Notes: generated by a model from the sequence alone, not told the origin. A stretch of 64,000 nucleotides of DNA from Pseudomonas triclosanedens (GCF_026686735.1 NZ_CP113432.1:5817001-5881000); one strand, 5' to 3'. Positions 39,924 through 49,599 are shown, numbered from the stretch's first letter. Numbers and translations are program-made.

Positions 39924-40403
39924 CTAGTCGCGCGCCAGCAGGCGCGGTGCCAATTCCTTCAGGGCCCGACGATAGACCTCGCGCTTGAAGGTCACTACCT
40001 GGCCGAGCGGGTACCAGTAACTTACCCAGCGCCAGCCGTCGAACTCCGGCTTGCCGGTCACATCCATGCGAACCCGGCTTTCCTCGCCGGTCAGGCGCAG
40101 AAGGAACCACTTCTGTTTCTGCCCGATGCACAGCGGCTGGCTGTTGGTCCGCACCAGGCGTTGCGGCAGACGATAGCGTAACCAGCCACGGGTACAGGCC
40201 AGGATGCGTACGTCCTGCTCTTCCAGGCCGACCTCTTCGTTCAGTTCACGGTACAGCGCTTCCTCAGGGGTTTCGCGGGCGTTTATCCCGCCCTGGGGAA
40301 ATTGCCAGGCTTCCTGGTTGATACGCCGTGCCCACAGAACCTGTCCGGCATCGTTGGAAAGGATGATGCCGACATTGGGGCGAAAACCATCGGGATCGAT
40401 CAC
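39924..40403 (-). CDS. rppH: RNA pyrophosphohydrolase
   Basis: Nudix hydrolase that removes pyrophosphate from 5'-triphosphorylated RNA and so starts mRNA decay. The Nudix box [23 protein letters not shown] (38-60) is complete, as is the WQFPQGG lead-in. GTG 40403 gives the conserved start [15 protein letters not shown] and a 159-residue protein, with GAGGAT upstream; the frame is open further to a GTG at 40445 but that would add unconserved residues. It is upstream of ptsP on the same strand, as in most pseudomonads. Confidence 0.94.
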   Translation of the reverse strand: MIDPDGFRPNVGIILSNDAGQVLWARRINQEAWQFPQGGINARETPEEALYRELNEEVGLEEQDVRILACTRGWLRYRLPQRLVRTNSQPLCIGQKQKWFLLRLTGEESRVRMDVTGKPEFDGWRWVSYWYPLGQVVTFKREVYRRALKELAPRLLARD

Positions 40404-40549
40404 GGCGGTACATCCTCGAAATCGCGTGTGCCCGCATTGTTCCACAAAGCTTGTGACAGCGGCAACGCGAGGCGCGGCGTCATGTGCAGGGCGGGCAAAA
40501 GCCGTTACTCTAGGCGACTTTTCAGCATTGGCAACTGACGGATTTCATC

Positions 40550-41206
40550 GTGCGACTGGCTCTCTTCGATCTCGACAACACCCTCCTGGCCGGCGACAGC
40601 GACCACAGCTGGGGCGAATGGCTATGTCAGCGCGGGCTGGTCGACGCCGGCGAGTACCAGGCGCGCAACGATGCCTTCTATGCCGACTATCTCGCCGGCA
40701 CGCTCGACGTGTTCGCCTATCAGGCGTTCACCCAGGCAATTCTCGGCCGTACCAGCCTGGAGCAGCTCGCGACCTGGCACCGCCAGTTCATGGACGAAGT
40801 CATCGAACCGATCGTCCTGGCCAAGGGCGAAGCATTGCTCGCCGAGCACCGCGCCGCCGGCGACAAGCTGGTGATCATCACCGCCACCAACCGCTTCGTC
40901 ACCGGCCCCATCGCCGAGCGCCTGGGCGTGGAAACGCTGATCGCCACCGAATGCGAAATGCGCGATGGCCTGTACACCGGCCAGACCTGCGACGTACCGT
41001 GCTTCCAGGGCGGCAAGGTGACCCGCCTCAAGCGCTGGCTCGAAGAGACCGGCCTGGGCCTGGACGATGCGTATTTCTACAGCGACTCGCGCAACGACCT
41101 GCCGCTGCTGGAGCTCGTCGCCAACCCGGTCGCCGTCGACCCCGACGACACCCTGCGCGCCACCGCCATCGAGCGCGGCTGGCCGGTTATCAGCCTGCGC
41201 AACTGA
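40550..41206 (+). CDS. HAD-superfamily phosphatase (subfamily IB)
   Basis: A 218-residue phosphoserine-phosphatase-like hydrolase. Motif I is [15 protein letters not shown] with nucleophile Asp7 and acid Asp9; motif II is VIITATN; motif III/IV is the [11 protein letters not shown] lysine and [14 protein letters not shown] aspartates. A helical cap lies between motif I and II. Relatives include SerB-like and histidinol-phosphate phosphatases. GTG start. Divergent from rppH. Substrate not determinable from sequence. Confidence 0.88.
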   Translation: MRLALFDLDNTLLAGDSDHSWGEWLCQRGLVDAGEYQARNDAFYADYLAGTLDVFAYQAFTQAILGRTSLEQLATWHRQFMDEVIEPIVLAKGEALLAEHRAAGDKLVIITATNRFVTGPIAERLGVETLIATECEMRDGLYTGQTCDVPCFQGGKVTRLKRWLEETGLGLDDAYFYSDSRNDLPLLELVANPVAVDPDDTLRATAIERGWPVISLRN

Positions 41207-41210
41207 ACCT

Positions 41211-41678
41211 TCAGAGGCCCTTGTTGACCATCAGGTGGAAGATCGCCAGGAAGGCGATGAACGCCGGCCAGCCAAGGGCGAACCAGCAGCGCATATAGAG
41301 GAAGGCCCGCGGCGGCAACGCCGTACCTTCCCGATGGGCGGCGTAGGCCATGTCCCGCACGCGAATCTGCAGCCACACCACTGGCAACCAGCAGGCCCCC
41401 GCGAACACGTACAGCGCCAGGCTCCACAGCAGCCAGCCAGAGTCCAGCGGCCAACCGGCCATGCGCGCCATCGCGATGCCGCTCAGCGGCTGGAAAACCG
41501 CCGTGGTGGCGATGAACAGCCAGTCGGCGGTGACGAGGTGGCGGAAGGTGATGCGGATCGCCTCCAGATTGCCGCTCCGCCAGGCGCGCCAACTGTAGTA
41601 GGCAGAGCCCAGCCCGGTGCCGAACAGCAACGTGGAAGAGAGAATGTGCAGGGTCTTGAGCAGCAGGTAGAAACTCAC
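41211..41678 (-). CDS. DUF2269 integral membrane protein (first copy)
   Basis: A 155-residue protein with four hydrophobic segments (about 8-26, 48-66, 80-100 and 130-150) and the family N-terminus LKTLHILSSTLLFGTGLGSAYYSW. It lies ten bases downstream of a second DUF2269-like gene of the same size. Corresponds to PA0333 or PA0332 by order (recall). Function unknown; the conserved His in the first helix hints at cofactor or metal binding but is not proof. Confidence 0.8.
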   Translation of the reverse strand: MSFYLLLKTLHILSSTLLFGTGLGSAYYSWRAWRSGNLEAIRITFRHLVTADWLFIATTAVFQPLSGIAMARMAGWPLDSGWLLWSLALYVFAGACWLPVVWLQIRVRDMAYAAHREGTALPPRAFLYMRCWFALGWPAFIAFLAIFHLMVNKGL

Positions 41679-41688
41679 GGCGAATGTT

Positions 41689-42162
41689 TCAGACCGGCTT
41701 GGCCACCATCAGCGCGAGAATAGCGATCACGCAGGCCAGCGCCAGCACGAAGAACGCCAGGCCGAACTTCCACTCACGCGCCACGTGGACAGCGATAGGT
41801 TCGCCGCTCGCCTGCGCCACCAGCGCCAGCTCGCGGACGCGCCACAGCCTCGTGGTGAACAGCAGCCAGAAAATCGTGGCGACGATCAGCAGGCAGGCAC
41901 TGGCCAGCAGCCAGGTCTGCCCCAGCGGCCAGCCCGCGCTATGGACCATCTGCCAGCCGGTGACCGGCAGGCTGGCGATGCTGCCGGCAACCAGCACCCA
42001 GCCAGCCAGGCCGATGCGCTGCAGCGCGGTGGCGATCTTGCCGGCATCGCCGCCGCGCCAACTGCGCCAGCCGTACCAGGCCAGGCCGATGATCGCGAGC
42101 AACGGCAGCACCGCCGCGATACCGTGGAGGATTCGGAGGGTCTGGTAGCTTTCCATGATCAT
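41689..42162 (-). CDS. DUF2269-like integral membrane protein (second copy)
   Basis: A 157-residue protein with four hydrophobic segments, starting LRILHGIAAVLPLLAIIGLAWYGWRSWRGGDAGKI. The His-containing first helix followed by a W-rich turn parallels the neighbouring gene (LKTLHILSS, YYSWRAWRSGN), so the two look like an old tandem duplication. AGGA precedes ATG 42162; the frame is open to 42204. It may act as a heterodimer partner of its neighbour; that is inference. Confidence 0.78.
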   Translation of the reverse strand: MIMESYQTLRILHGIAAVLPLLAIIGLAWYGWRSWRGGDAGKIATALQRIGLAGWVLVAGSIASLPVTGWQMVHSAGWPLGQTWLLASACLLIVATIFWLLFTTRLWRVRELALVAQASGEPIAVHVAREWKFGLAFFVLALACVIAILALMVAKPV

Positions 42163-42231
42163 GCGTTCCTGTGAACAAATCCTGCGTTCAACGAAGACTA
42201 GCACCCAGCGCGAACACTCCGCTCCCCGGAG

Positions 42232-43746
42232 TCAGCCGAGGAACAGGCGATAGGCGGGGTTATCGCTCTCGTCCCAATAGGGATAGCCGATTTCTTCCAG
42301 CGCCTCGGCCACCAGGTGCTTCTCCTCCTCCGGCACCTGCAGGCCAGCGACCACGCGACCGTCGGCCGCGCCGTGGTTGCGGTAGTGGAACATGGTGATG
42401 TTCCAGCGCCCGCCCAGGCGGTTGAGGAAGTTGAACAGCGCGCCCGGACGCTCCGGGAACTCGAAGCGGAACACCTGCTCGCCGCTGACTCGCGGCGAAT
42501 GACCGCCGACCATGTGGCGGATGTGCAGCTTGGCCAGCTCGTTGTCGGTCAGGTCGAGCACCGGGAAGCCCTGGCTACGCAGTTGTTCTACCAGCACCTC
42601 GCGCGGGTCGTTGTCCGGGTGGGTCTGCACGCCGACGAAGATGTGCGCTTCCTGGTCGGTGTTGTAGCGATAGTTGAATTCGGTGATCTGGCGCTTTCCG
42701 ATGGCCTCGCAGAATGCCTTGAAGCTGCCCGGACGCTCAGGGATGGTCACCGCGATGATCGCCTCGCGCTTCTCGCCCAGTTCGGCGCGCTCGGCCACGT
42801 GGCGCAGGCGATCGAAGTTGATGTTGGCGCCGGAGTCGATCGCCACCAGAGTCTGCCCGCTGGCGCTCTCGCGCTCCACGTACTTCTTGATGCCCGCCAC
42901 CGCCAGCGCGCCGGCCGGCTCGGTGATGGAGCGGGTATCGTCGTAGATATCCTTGATCGCCGCGCAGATTTCGTCGGTGCTGACGGTGATGACCTCGTCG
43001 ACGTAATCCTTGCACAGCTCGAAGTTGTTCTGGCCGATCTGCGCCACGGCGACACCGTCGGCGAATAGCCCGACCTGGCCCAGCACCACGCGCTCGCCGG
43101 CGGCCATCGCGGCCTGCAGGCAATTGGAATCATCCGGCTCGACGCCGATGACCCTGATTTCCGGACGCAGGTACTTGACGTAGGCGGCAATGCCGGCGAT
43201 CAGGCCACCCCCGCCGACCGGAACGAAGATCGCGTCCAGGCGGCCTGGATGCTGACGGAGAATCTCCATCGCCACGGTGCCCTGGCCGGCGATCACTTCC
43301 GGATCGTCGTAGGGATGGATGTAGACGTAGCCTTTCTCTTCCACCAGCTTGAGCGAGTGCGCCAGCGCCTCGGGGAAGGCATCGCCATGCAGCACCGCCT
43401 TGCCGCCGCGGGCGCGCACGCCCTGGACCTTCAGCTCCGGCGTGGTGCGCGGCATCACGATGGTTGCCTTGATCCCCAGCTCACGGGCCGCCAGCGCCAC
43501 ACCCTGGGCGTGGTTGCCGGCCGAAGCGGTGACGACGCCGCGCGCGAGTTCTTCCGGGGTCAGCTGCGCCAGCTTGTTGTAGGCGCCGCGAATCTTGAAG
43601 GAGTACACCGGCTGCAGATCCTCGCGCTTGAGGAGAATCTGGTTGCCCAGGCGCTCGGAGAGCTGGCGGGCGGGCTGCAGGGGCGTTTCCACGGCAACGT
43701 CGTAGACACGCGAGGTGAGGATCTTCTTGACGTATTGTTCGAGCAT
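42232..43746 (-). CDS. ilvA: Threonine ammonia-lyase, biosynthetic
   Basis: PLP enzyme making 2-oxobutanoate from threonine, the first step of isoleucine synthesis. ATG 43746 gives the standard 504 residues. The PLP lysine lies in [12 protein letters not shown] (about Lys51), with [10 protein letters not shown] and the glycine loop [11 protein letters not shown]. Two ACT-like regulatory domains (about 320-500) should bind isoleucine and valine. The frame stays open for 50 more codons upstream, but that stretch covers the rpiA promoter and is not typical. Corresponds to ilvA1. Confidence 0.95.
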   Translation of the reverse strand: MLEQYVKKILTSRVYDVAVETPLQPARQLSERLGNQILLKREDLQPVYSFKIRGAYNKLAQLTPEELARGVVTASAGNHAQGVALAARELGIKATIVMPRTTPELKVQGVRARGGKAVLHGDAFPEALAHSLKLVEEKGYVYIHPYDDPEVIAGQGTVAMEILRQHPGRLDAIFVPVGGGGLIAGIAAYVKYLRPEIRVIGVEPDDSNCLQAAMAAGERVVLGQVGLFADGVAVAQIGQNNFELCKDYVDEVITVSTDEICAAIKDIYDDTRSITEPAGALAVAGIKKYVERESASGQTLVAIDSGANINFDRLRHVAERAELGEKREAIIAVTIPERPGSFKAFCEAIGKRQITEFNYRYNTDQEAHIFVGVQTHPDNDPREVLVEQLRSQGFPVLDLTDNELAKLHIRHMVGGHSPRVSGEQVFRFEFPERPGALFNFLNRLGGRWNITMFHYRNHGAADGRVVAGLQVPEEEKHLVAEALEEIGYPYWDESDNPAYRLFLG

Positions 43747-43883
43747 CGGAAGGGCTACATCGGCGGCTTTTTCGAGGATTTGCGAGTCTACTCCAGCCGG
43801 CGTCGCACGGGCCACCGAACAATCCGTACGGAGAAGACCGTAACAGTTGTCCGCCAGCGCAACACCGCCGCGTCCACCGCCGC

Positions 43884-43889
43884 TATAAT
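43884..43889 (+). promoter_or_regulatory. TATAAT -10 box of rpiA
   Basis: CCGCTATAATTCGG holds a perfect TATAAT 58 bases before the rpiA start. No good -35 is recognised. It lies in the divergent ilvA-rpiA gap. Confidence 0.5.
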
Positions 43890-43946
43890 TCGGCACCTCG
43901 ACTTTCCCCCGGCGCCCGCGCGTCGACCAGCCAGAAGACAGTCCCC

Positions 43947-44618
43947 ATGAACCAGGATCAGCTCAAGCAGGCAGTGGCCCAGGCCGCCGTCGACCACATT
44001 CTTCCGCACCTCGACAGCAAGAGCATCGTGGGCGTTGGCACCGGCTCCACAGCCAACTTCTTCATTGACCTGCTGGCCAGGCACAAGATGGAGTTCGACG
44101 GCGCCGTGGCCAGCTCCGAAGCCACCGCGCAGCGCCTGAAGGGCCACGGCATCCCGGTCTACGACCTGAACACAGTCAACGAACTGGAGTTCTACGTGGA
44201 TGGCGCCGACGAAACCAACGAACGCCTGGAACTGATCAAGGGCGGCGGTGCCGCGCTGACCCGCGAGAAGATCGTCGCCGCGGTAGCCAAGCAGTTCATC
44301 TGCATCGCCGACGCCAGCAAGCTGGTGCCGATGCTCGGCGGCTTTCCGCTGCCGGTCGAGGTCATTCCGATGGCGCGCAGCCACGTGGCCCGCCAACTGG
44401 TGAAGCTGGGCGGCGACCCGGTGTACCGCGAGGGCGTGCTGACCGACAACGGCAACATCATCCTCGACGTGCACAACCTGCGGATCGACAGCCCGACAAG
44501 GCTGGAGGAGCAGATCAACAACATCGTCGGCGTGGTCACCAACGGCCTGTTCGCGGCGCGCCCGGCCGACGTGCTGCTGCTGGGCACCGCCGAAGGTGTG
44601 AAGACCTTCAAGGCCTGA
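43947..44618 (+). CDS. rpiA: Ribose-5-phosphate isomerase A
   Basis: Interconverts ribose 5-phosphate and ribulose 5-phosphate in the pentose phosphate pathway. The 223-residue protein shows [15 protein letters not shown] (about 29-43), [28 protein letters not shown] (about 80-107; the acidic DGADE and KGGG catalytic loops) and the C-terminal NGLFA stretch. Length and motifs match RpiA. Divergent from ilvA. Confidence 0.97.
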   Translation: MNQDQLKQAVAQAAVDHILPHLDSKSIVGVGTGSTANFFIDLLARHKMEFDGAVASSEATAQRLKGHGIPVYDLNTVNELEFYVDGADETNERLELIKGGGAALTREKIVAAVAKQFICIADASKLVPMLGGFPLPVEVIPMARSHVARQLVKLGGDPVYREGVLTDNGNIILDVHNLRIDSPTRLEEQINNIVGVVTNGLFAARPADVLLLGTAEGVKTFKA

Positions 44619-44708
44619 CGCCGCTCGGCGCCGTCCGCTGGATGGCGCCGCCCTTGTCGGCATGGCGGTCTACGCTGGGATTACCTCAAACCCCAGCGGA
44701 GATGCGGC

Positions 44709-45041
44709 ATGGCCGGCAAGTACCACCTCAAGAAGGCCAGCGATGGCCAGTTCCACTTCAACCTGCACGCCAGCAACGGCGAGATCGTCCTGACCAGCGA
44801 GCTGTACAAGGCCAAGGCCTCGGTACAGGAAGGCATCGAGTCGGTACGCAGGAACTCCCAGCGCGAAGGCGCCTTCGAGGTGAAGGTGGCTTCCAACGGC
44901 AAGCACTACTTCGTCCTCAAGGCTACCAACGGCCAAGTCGTCGGCCAGAGCCAGATGTACGCCAGCCAGGCCAACGCCGAAGCTGGCGTCGCGGCGGTGA
45001 AGCGCTATGCGCCGGAGGCGGCGGTCAGCGACGAGAGCTGA
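44709..45041 (+). CDS. YegP-like tandem DUF1508 protein
   Basis: A 110-residue protein made of two repeats of the DUF1508 unit: KYHLKKASDGQFHFNLHASNGEIVLTSELYKAKASVQEGIESV and FEVKVASNGKHYFVLKATNGQVVGQSQMYASQANAEAGVAAV. Each gives a small alpha-beta fold with a Gly-Gln or Asn-Gly turn. No signal peptide. Widespread and often stress-linked, but function is undefined. Confidence 0.85.
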   Translation: MAGKYHLKKASDGQFHFNLHASNGEIVLTSELYKAKASVQEGIESVRRNSQREGAFEVKVASNGKHYFVLKATNGQVVGQSQMYASQANAEAGVAAVKRYAPEAAVSDES

Positions 45042-45250
45042 AACGCCCCGTTTCGGTGAAAGCGCGGTGACACATGGCGAGCAAAGTCGGCCTGCCCGTC
45101 GCCTGTGTATCGCCATTGTTACAGCCGCGCGACATTGCCAGTCATTCAGGCGTCAAATACCAGGCATCTTCGACGAAACGGTCCATATCCTGCTTTCCTC
45201 GGCGCACGTGTTCTTCGATGCGCGACCCAACCGACACAAAGGAAAGTGCC

Positions 45251-47194
45251 GTGTTCAAACCATTAGCCGTTGCCGTAAGCCTGGGATGTGCCGCGCTGTC
45301 GGCCGATATCGACGCCTATGAATATGGGGACTATGCCGGGGACACCCTCGACAGCCTCATCAACGACTATCCTGGCCGCTACCGCGGCACGGCCAGTTTC
45401 GCCGGGGCCACCGGGCTGATGCAGTCGCGCCTGGGCTATGGCTACCAGACGAGCCTTCAGGATTTCACCTGGGCCGGCAACCGCAGCTCGCAGAATGTCA
45501 TCGCCAGCGCGCCGGGCACCAGCGGCCAGTTCGTGGTACTGGGCGCGCACTACGACACCTACTACGGCCGCCCGACGCTGCAAGGGCTGGACGATAATGG
45601 CTCCGGAGCCGCCGTGCTGACCGAGATCGCCCGCAACCTGGGTGGCATCCCGCTGGAAAACGGCCTGGAAGTGGTCGGCTTCGGCGCCGAAGAAGAGGGG
45701 CTGCGCGGCTCCCGCGCCTACGTTGCCTCGCTCAGCGACGAGCAACGGGCCAACCTGCTGGGGATGATCAACCTCGACAGCCTGATCACCGGCGACAAGA
45801 TGTACGCCCACGCTGGCTACAACAGCGTGGACAACCCGGCCCTGGCCGCCTATCGCGAGCAGGTCCTGCGCATTGCCGAGGAATTGAACATCCCGCTGTT
45901 CACCAACCCCGGGCTGAACGAGGAATACCCCGCCGGCACCGGCTGCTGCAGCGACGGCGAGAGCTTCGAAGGGCTGAACGTACCGGTGCTGTTCGTCGAG
46001 GCGACCAACTGGGAGCTGGGCGATCTGGACGGCTACCAGCAGACCGACAACCCCGCCATTCCGGGCGGCGCCACGTGGCACAACCCCACGCTGGACAACG
46101 AGCAGGTGCTCACCGGCGCCTTCGGCCAGGAGCGCATCGACCAGCGCCTGCGTGACTTCTCGCGTCTGCTCACCCGCCTGGTGCTGGAGCTGACCAATGC
46201 CGACCTGCTCGCCTCTACCGCTTCCGGCGGCGCAATGGCACGGCAGATGGAAGACCAGTTGCAGCGCCAGCACCAGGCCCTGGCCCGCCTGCACGACCGC
46301 CGCTGGATGGGGCTGTTGGGCGGCGCCCGCGAAGTGGGCAGCTTCGACGGCGAGATCGGCATCGAAGGAGAAACCACGCCGGAAAACGGCTTCGACATGC
46401 CCGGCGACCCTCGTTCGCACCGTGCCGGCGCGCACCTGCTGGGCGACTACCGGGCCAACGAGGCGCTGACCGTCGGCGGCAGCCTGAGCTTCCAGCGCAG
46501 CCGCGACAACATGGACCACAGCGCCCGCCTGGAAGCAGAAACCTGGCAACTCGGCCTCTACGGCCTGTTCAACGACGGCGGCCCGACCTGGCTGGCGGGC
46601 GAGCTGAGCGCCGGCTACAGCGACTTCGACAGCAAGCGCTCGGTCTACCTGAAAGCGAAGAACGGCCCGGTGCTACTGGACCAGACGCTCTCCGGCGACA
46701 CCAACGCCTGGTTCTGGGGCGCCCGCGTCGACGGCGGCTATGACTTCGATATCGCCGGCATCAAGACCGGCCCTATCGGCGGCCTGGACTACGTGCACTA
46801 CCGCATCGACGACTTCAATGAGGACGACGACCTGCGTACCGCGCTGGGCTACGAGAAGCAGGACTACGACTCGGTGGAAGCCAGCCTCGGCTGGGGCCTG
46901 CGCGGCGAGCTGCCGTTGGGCAACCGCATGGCCGTGCAGCCCTACGCCGGCGTGCGCTGGGTGAAGGAGCTGGCCGACGGGCGCCTGGACGACATCGCGC
47001 TGACCGCCCTGGGCGATGGCCGCACCCGCGTCGCCGATCTGGGCGACGTGGACAAGGACTTCGGCCGCGCTCAGGTTGGCGCCCTGCTGGCGGTCACCGA
47101 GCAGTTGGGCGTGTTCGCCGAGGCCAACTCGCGCTTCGCCCACAGCGAAGGCAGCCAGGCGTCCTACTCGCTCGGCGTGCAATGGCAGTTCTGA
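45251..47194 (+). CDS. aaaA: Arginine-specific aminopeptidase autotransporter
   Basis: Surface-anchored aminopeptidase that frees N-terminal arginine from peptides (established for P. aeruginosa AaaA, PA0328, also 647 residues). GTG 45251 has AAAGGAAA upstream. A signal peptide ends near ALSA|DI (18). The M28 zinc peptidase domain follows: GAHYDTYYG (His100, Asp102), GLDDNGSGAA (Asp114/115), GFGAEEEGLRG (Glu147-149) and NLDSL (Asp176). An autotransporter beta-domain fills about 370-647 and ends in aromatic Phe (QWQF), as outer-membrane barrels do. The nearby polyamine genes fit a role in arginine supply. Confidence 0.93.
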   Translation: MFKPLAVAVSLGCAALSADIDAYEYGDYAGDTLDSLINDYPGRYRGTASFAGATGLMQSRLGYGYQTSLQDFTWAGNRSSQNVIASAPGTSGQFVVLGAHYDTYYGRPTLQGLDDNGSGAAVLTEIARNLGGIPLENGLEVVGFGAEEEGLRGSRAYVASLSDEQRANLLGMINLDSLITGDKMYAHAGYNSVDNPALAAYREQVLRIAEELNIPLFTNPGLNEEYPAGTGCCSDGESFEGLNVPVLFVEATNWELGDLDGYQQTDNPAIPGGATWHNPTLDNEQVLTGAFGQERIDQRLRDFSRLLTRLVLELTNADLLASTASGGAMARQMEDQLQRQHQALARLHDRRWMGLLGGAREVGSFDGEIGIEGETTPENGFDMPGDPRSHRAGAHLLGDYRANEALTVGGSLSFQRSRDNMDHSARLEAETWQLGLYGLFNDGGPTWLAGELSAGYSDFDSKRSVYLKAKNGPVLLDQTLSGDTNAWFWGARVDGGYDFDIAGIKTGPIGGLDYVHYRIDDFNEDDDLRTALGYEKQDYDSVEASLGWGLRGELPLGNRMAVQPYAGVRWVKELADGRLDDIALTALGDGRTRVADLGDVDKDFGRAQVGALLAVTEQLGVFAEANSRFAHSEGSQASYSLGVQWQF

Positions 47195-47203
47195 ATCCAC
47201 TTG

Positions 47204-47231
47204 GCGGAGGCGCTTACGGCGCTTCCGCCTC
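47204..47231. terminator. Hairpin between convergent aaaA and carP
   Basis: GGCGGAGGCGC and GGCGCTTCCGCC flank TTAC and overlap the carP stop codon. There is no T tract, so termination is only possible. Confidence 0.35.
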
Positions 47232-48143
47232 ACGCTTCTTGAACACGTAGAACAGGTTGGGCTCGCTGACCAGGTACAGCGTGCCGGTATCGTCCAGCGC
47301 GATGCCCTCGGCCTGCGGCACGCTGCGGCGCAGCCCCTGCATCCCGCGCAGCAGCGATAGCGAGCTGATCGGCTCGCCTTCGGCGCTGAGCTCCAGCACC
47401 AGCCGCGATTCGTCGGAGAGCGCCAGCAGGTGGCCGCTGCGCTCGTCGTACTGCAGGCTGGACAGGTCCCGGACGAACAGGTTGCGGTTGTGCTTCAGGT
47501 CTTCCACCACGTGCACGGCGAAGGGTTGGTCACTGTGCACGTAAGGGAAGCCGCGCACTTCGTAGATGTGCACGGGATTACTCTCCTTGGCGACGAACAG
47601 GCGCTTGCCCGCCGAATCGTATGCCAGCCCCTCGAAGCCCCGGTTGCCGCCGCGGCCGACCGCGAGCGCCAACTGCTGCGCGTCCTCGATCCGCAGTTCC
47701 CGCGTGTCGTCGCGCAGGGTCACGCGGATCAGCCGTTGATGGGTCTCGTCGCTGATTACATAGACGTCGCGGCTGATGTATTCGATGGCCTCGGTGTCGC
47801 CGAAACCATGCAGGGGAATCTTGCGCAGCAGGTTGCCCTCAAGGGACAGCTCGATGATCTGCGCCGGCTTGTTGGTGACGGTGAACAAGGTCTGCCGGTC
47901 CGGATCGTAGGTCAGCGCCGAGACGTCATCGTCCAGGCCCTCGATCGGCTCCGCCTCCAGCACCACGCGGTAGTCCGGCAGCCACAGCGACTTGTCGCGC
48001 CAGACCTCGGCGTGCCGCCATTCCTCGATGGCGAACCAGGCGCGCTCGTAAACGCGCAACGCCTGTCCCATCCACAGCAGCGCGGCCAGAGCGACCAGCA
48101 GCAGGAGAATGACCAGACGGCGGGGTTTCAACAGACGGCGCAT
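47214..48143 (-). CDS. carP: Calcium-regulated beta-propeller protein CarP (SdiA-regulated/YjiK family)
   Basis: A 309-residue protein with an N-terminal membrane anchor (about 9-25) and a periplasmic six-bladed-type propeller with repeated blades such as DDVSALTYDPDRQTLFTVTN, DTEAIEYISRDVYVISDE, GFEGLAYDSAGKRLFVAKE and EGIALDDTGTLYLVSEPNLF. Next to aaaA as PA0327 is in P. aeruginosa, where CarP is a target of the CarSR calcium system. A one-mismatch TTAAG-N6-TTAAG box lies at 48191-48206. That box overlaps the only ribosome-like site of the GTG 48188 start, so ATG 48143 is preferred. A paralogue lies at 56926-57849. Confidence 0.8.
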   Translation of the reverse strand: MRRLLKPRRLVILLLLVALAALLWMGQALRVYERAWFAIEEWRHAEVWRDKSLWLPDYRVVLEAEPIEGLDDDVSALTYDPDRQTLFTVTNKPAQIIELSLEGNLLRKIPLHGFGDTEAIEYISRDVYVISDETHQRLIRVTLRDDTRELRIEDAQQLALAVGRGGNRGFEGLAYDSAGKRLFVAKESNPVHIYEVRGFPYVHSDQPFAVHVVEDLKHNRNLFVRDLSSLQYDERSGHLLALSDESRLVLELSAEGEPISSLSLLRGMQGLRRSVPQAEGIALDDTGTLYLVSEPNLFYVFKKREAEAP

Positions 48144-48190
48144 GGAGGGCTCGATGGATTCACAGTGGCCGCACAGCTTCGCAACCACGG

Positions 48191-48206
48191 CTGAAACCTA
48201 CCTTAA
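48191..48206 (-). promoter_or_regulatory. Near-consensus BqsR/CarR box upstream of carP
   Basis: On the minus strand: TTAAG-GTAGGT-TTCAG, one mismatch from the TTAAG-N6-TTAAG direct repeat reported for BqsR/CarR. It ends 48 bases before the carP ATG. Confidence 0.5.
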
Positions 48207-48207
48207 T

Positions 48208-48232
48208 GCCTGCACGGGAAATGCTTGCAGGC
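48208..48232. promoter_or_regulatory. 7-bp-arm inverted repeat in the carP-araC gap
   Basis: GCCTGCA (48208-48214) and TGCAGGC (48226-48232) are perfect inverted arms, directly beside a TAGAGT -10-like box (48233-48238) reading toward the AraC gene. Possible operator. Confidence 0.35.
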
Positions 48233-48282
48233 TAGAGTCAGGTTAGCGCAAGACCGATCGATCATTCGCGAAAGGCGTACCG

Positions 48283-49299
48283 ATGGCTGTGTCCCTGCTT
48301 CCCGAACAACGCGCACAGGCCACGCTGCATACGGTGGTTCTGGCTACCGAGGTACTGCACCACGCAGGCGTCCCGCGCCAGCGCTTGCTGGAGGGCAGCG
48401 GCATCGCCGAGGCGGACCTGCTGACCCCGGAAAAATTCATCACCCACGCCCAGGAGCTGCGTGTCTTCGCCAACGCGCTGGGCTGCCACCACGACCCGGC
48501 GCTGGGGTTGTACCTGGGCCTGCGCATGCACGTTTCCGCCTACGGCATCCTCGGTTACAGCATGCTCGCCAGCCGCACCCTGCGCGATGCGCTGCAACTG
48601 GCGCTGTCCTTCCCCGACCTGCTCGGCACATACTTCCGCCTGGCACTGCAGGCCCACGGCGACGAAGTCTGGCTGAGCGCCGACGGCTACCGCTACGCGC
48701 CCGAGTTGACGGTGTTCAACACCGAACTCTGCCTGACCTCGATGCTCACGGTGATCCGCGACCTGCTCGGCGAGTCGGTGCGGCCGCGCCGCCTGCTGCT
48801 GGCCTATCGCCCTCCACTGCATGCGGCAACCTATACCGAACGGCTGGGCTGCCCGGTGGAGTTCGGCGCGCCAAGCAGTGCGCTGTGCCTGAGTCCCGCG
48901 CTGCTCGACCGGCCGCTACCGCTGGCCGACCCGGTGAGCTGCCACAACGGCGTACAGCAATGCCTGCGCATGAGCGCTACCCTGAGCAGCCGCGGCGACA
49001 TGCTCGACCAGTTGCGCCAGCACCTGGCCAGCCACCTCCAGGACACGGCCAGCCTGGAGTCCGTGGCGCGCCACATGCACCGCTCCACCCGCACCCTGCG
49101 GCGTCATCTGCAACAACACAATACGAGTTATCAACAGGTGCTCGACGAAGTACGTTTCGACCGCGCCCGACAGTTGCTCAAGGACACCGACCTGCCCATC
49201 TACCTGATCGCGGAGCAGCTCGGCTACAGCGAAACCGCCAGCTTCCGCCACGCGTTCCAGCGCTGGAGCGGGTCGAGCCCGAGCCTGTATCGAGGCTGA
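48283..49299 (+). CDS. AraC-family transcriptional regulator
   Basis: A 338-residue regulator with an N-terminal Arabinose_bd-type sensing domain (about 20-210; GILGYSMLASRTLRDALQLAL) and two C-terminal helix-turn-helix units (SLESVARHMHRSTRTLRRHL and PIYLIAEQLGYSETASFRHAFQRWSGSSP, about 250-335). This OruR/ArgR-like layout is frequent in pseudomonads. Divergent from carP. The ABC polyamine operon begins 300 bases downstream, with two 15-bp direct repeats in between. Ligand unknown; an amine or amino acid is plausible. Confidence 0.9.
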   Translation: MAVSLLPEQRAQATLHTVVLATEVLHHAGVPRQRLLEGSGIAEADLLTPEKFITHAQELRVFANALGCHHDPALGLYLGLRMHVSAYGILGYSMLASRTLRDALQLALSFPDLLGTYFRLALQAHGDEVWLSADGYRYAPELTVFNTELCLTSMLTVIRDLLGESVRPRRLLLAYRPPLHAATYTERLGCPVEFGAPSSALCLSPALLDRPLPLADPVSCHNGVQQCLRMSATLSSRGDMLDQLRQHLASHLQDTASLESVARHMHRSTRTLRRHLQQHNTSYQQVLDEVRFDRARQLLKDTDLPIYLIAEQLGYSETASFRHAFQRWSGSSPSLYRG

Positions 49300-49455
49300 G
49301 GCGCGAGCGCTATTGGCTGGATGGGTGGAGCGAAACGATAGAAATCCTGCCCCTCGCCACAAGCGACCTTTCCGCGTAGATGCCGGCCCCGGAAACTCTC
49401 CGGCACAGCAATCGGCTGACGCCCGAAATCCAGCGTTCCAGAGGGCGTTTTCAAC

Positions 49456-49490
49456 TTGGCCTGATTTATCCCTTATTGGCCTGATCTATC
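49456..49490. promoter_or_regulatory. Two direct repeats, 20-bp period, before the ABC operon
   Basis: TTGGCCTGATTTATC (49456-49470) and TTGGCCTGATCTATC (49476-49490) differ at one base and are exactly 20 bp apart, two helical turns, the usual layout of AraC-type half sites. The 300-base gap 49300-49599 otherwise holds a degenerate GGATGGGTGGAGCG repeat (about 49318) and no gene. Confidence 0.55.
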
Positions 49491-49599
49491 GTTCTGCGCA
49501 TCCGGCAGCTTGGTCATTATCAGTCCGCAGCTAGGTGAAACGGCCTCCAGAAACCGTAAAACCTCAACAATAACAACTGCTTAACTGCATGGTACCCGC

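Noticed and set aside
43747..43896. 50-residue N-terminal extension of IlvA
   Set aside because: It would overlap the rpiA promoter region and gives a protein longer than the standard 504 residues.
44625..44670. GGCGCC-type stem after rpiA as a terminator
   Set aside because: The stem is short with a GC-rich tail and no T run; not distinguishable from background in this GC-rich DNA.
48144..48188. GTG start of carP at 48188
   Set aside because: The only ribosome-like site for it overlaps the TTAAG-N6-TTCAG box, and the membrane anchor begins right after ATG 48143.
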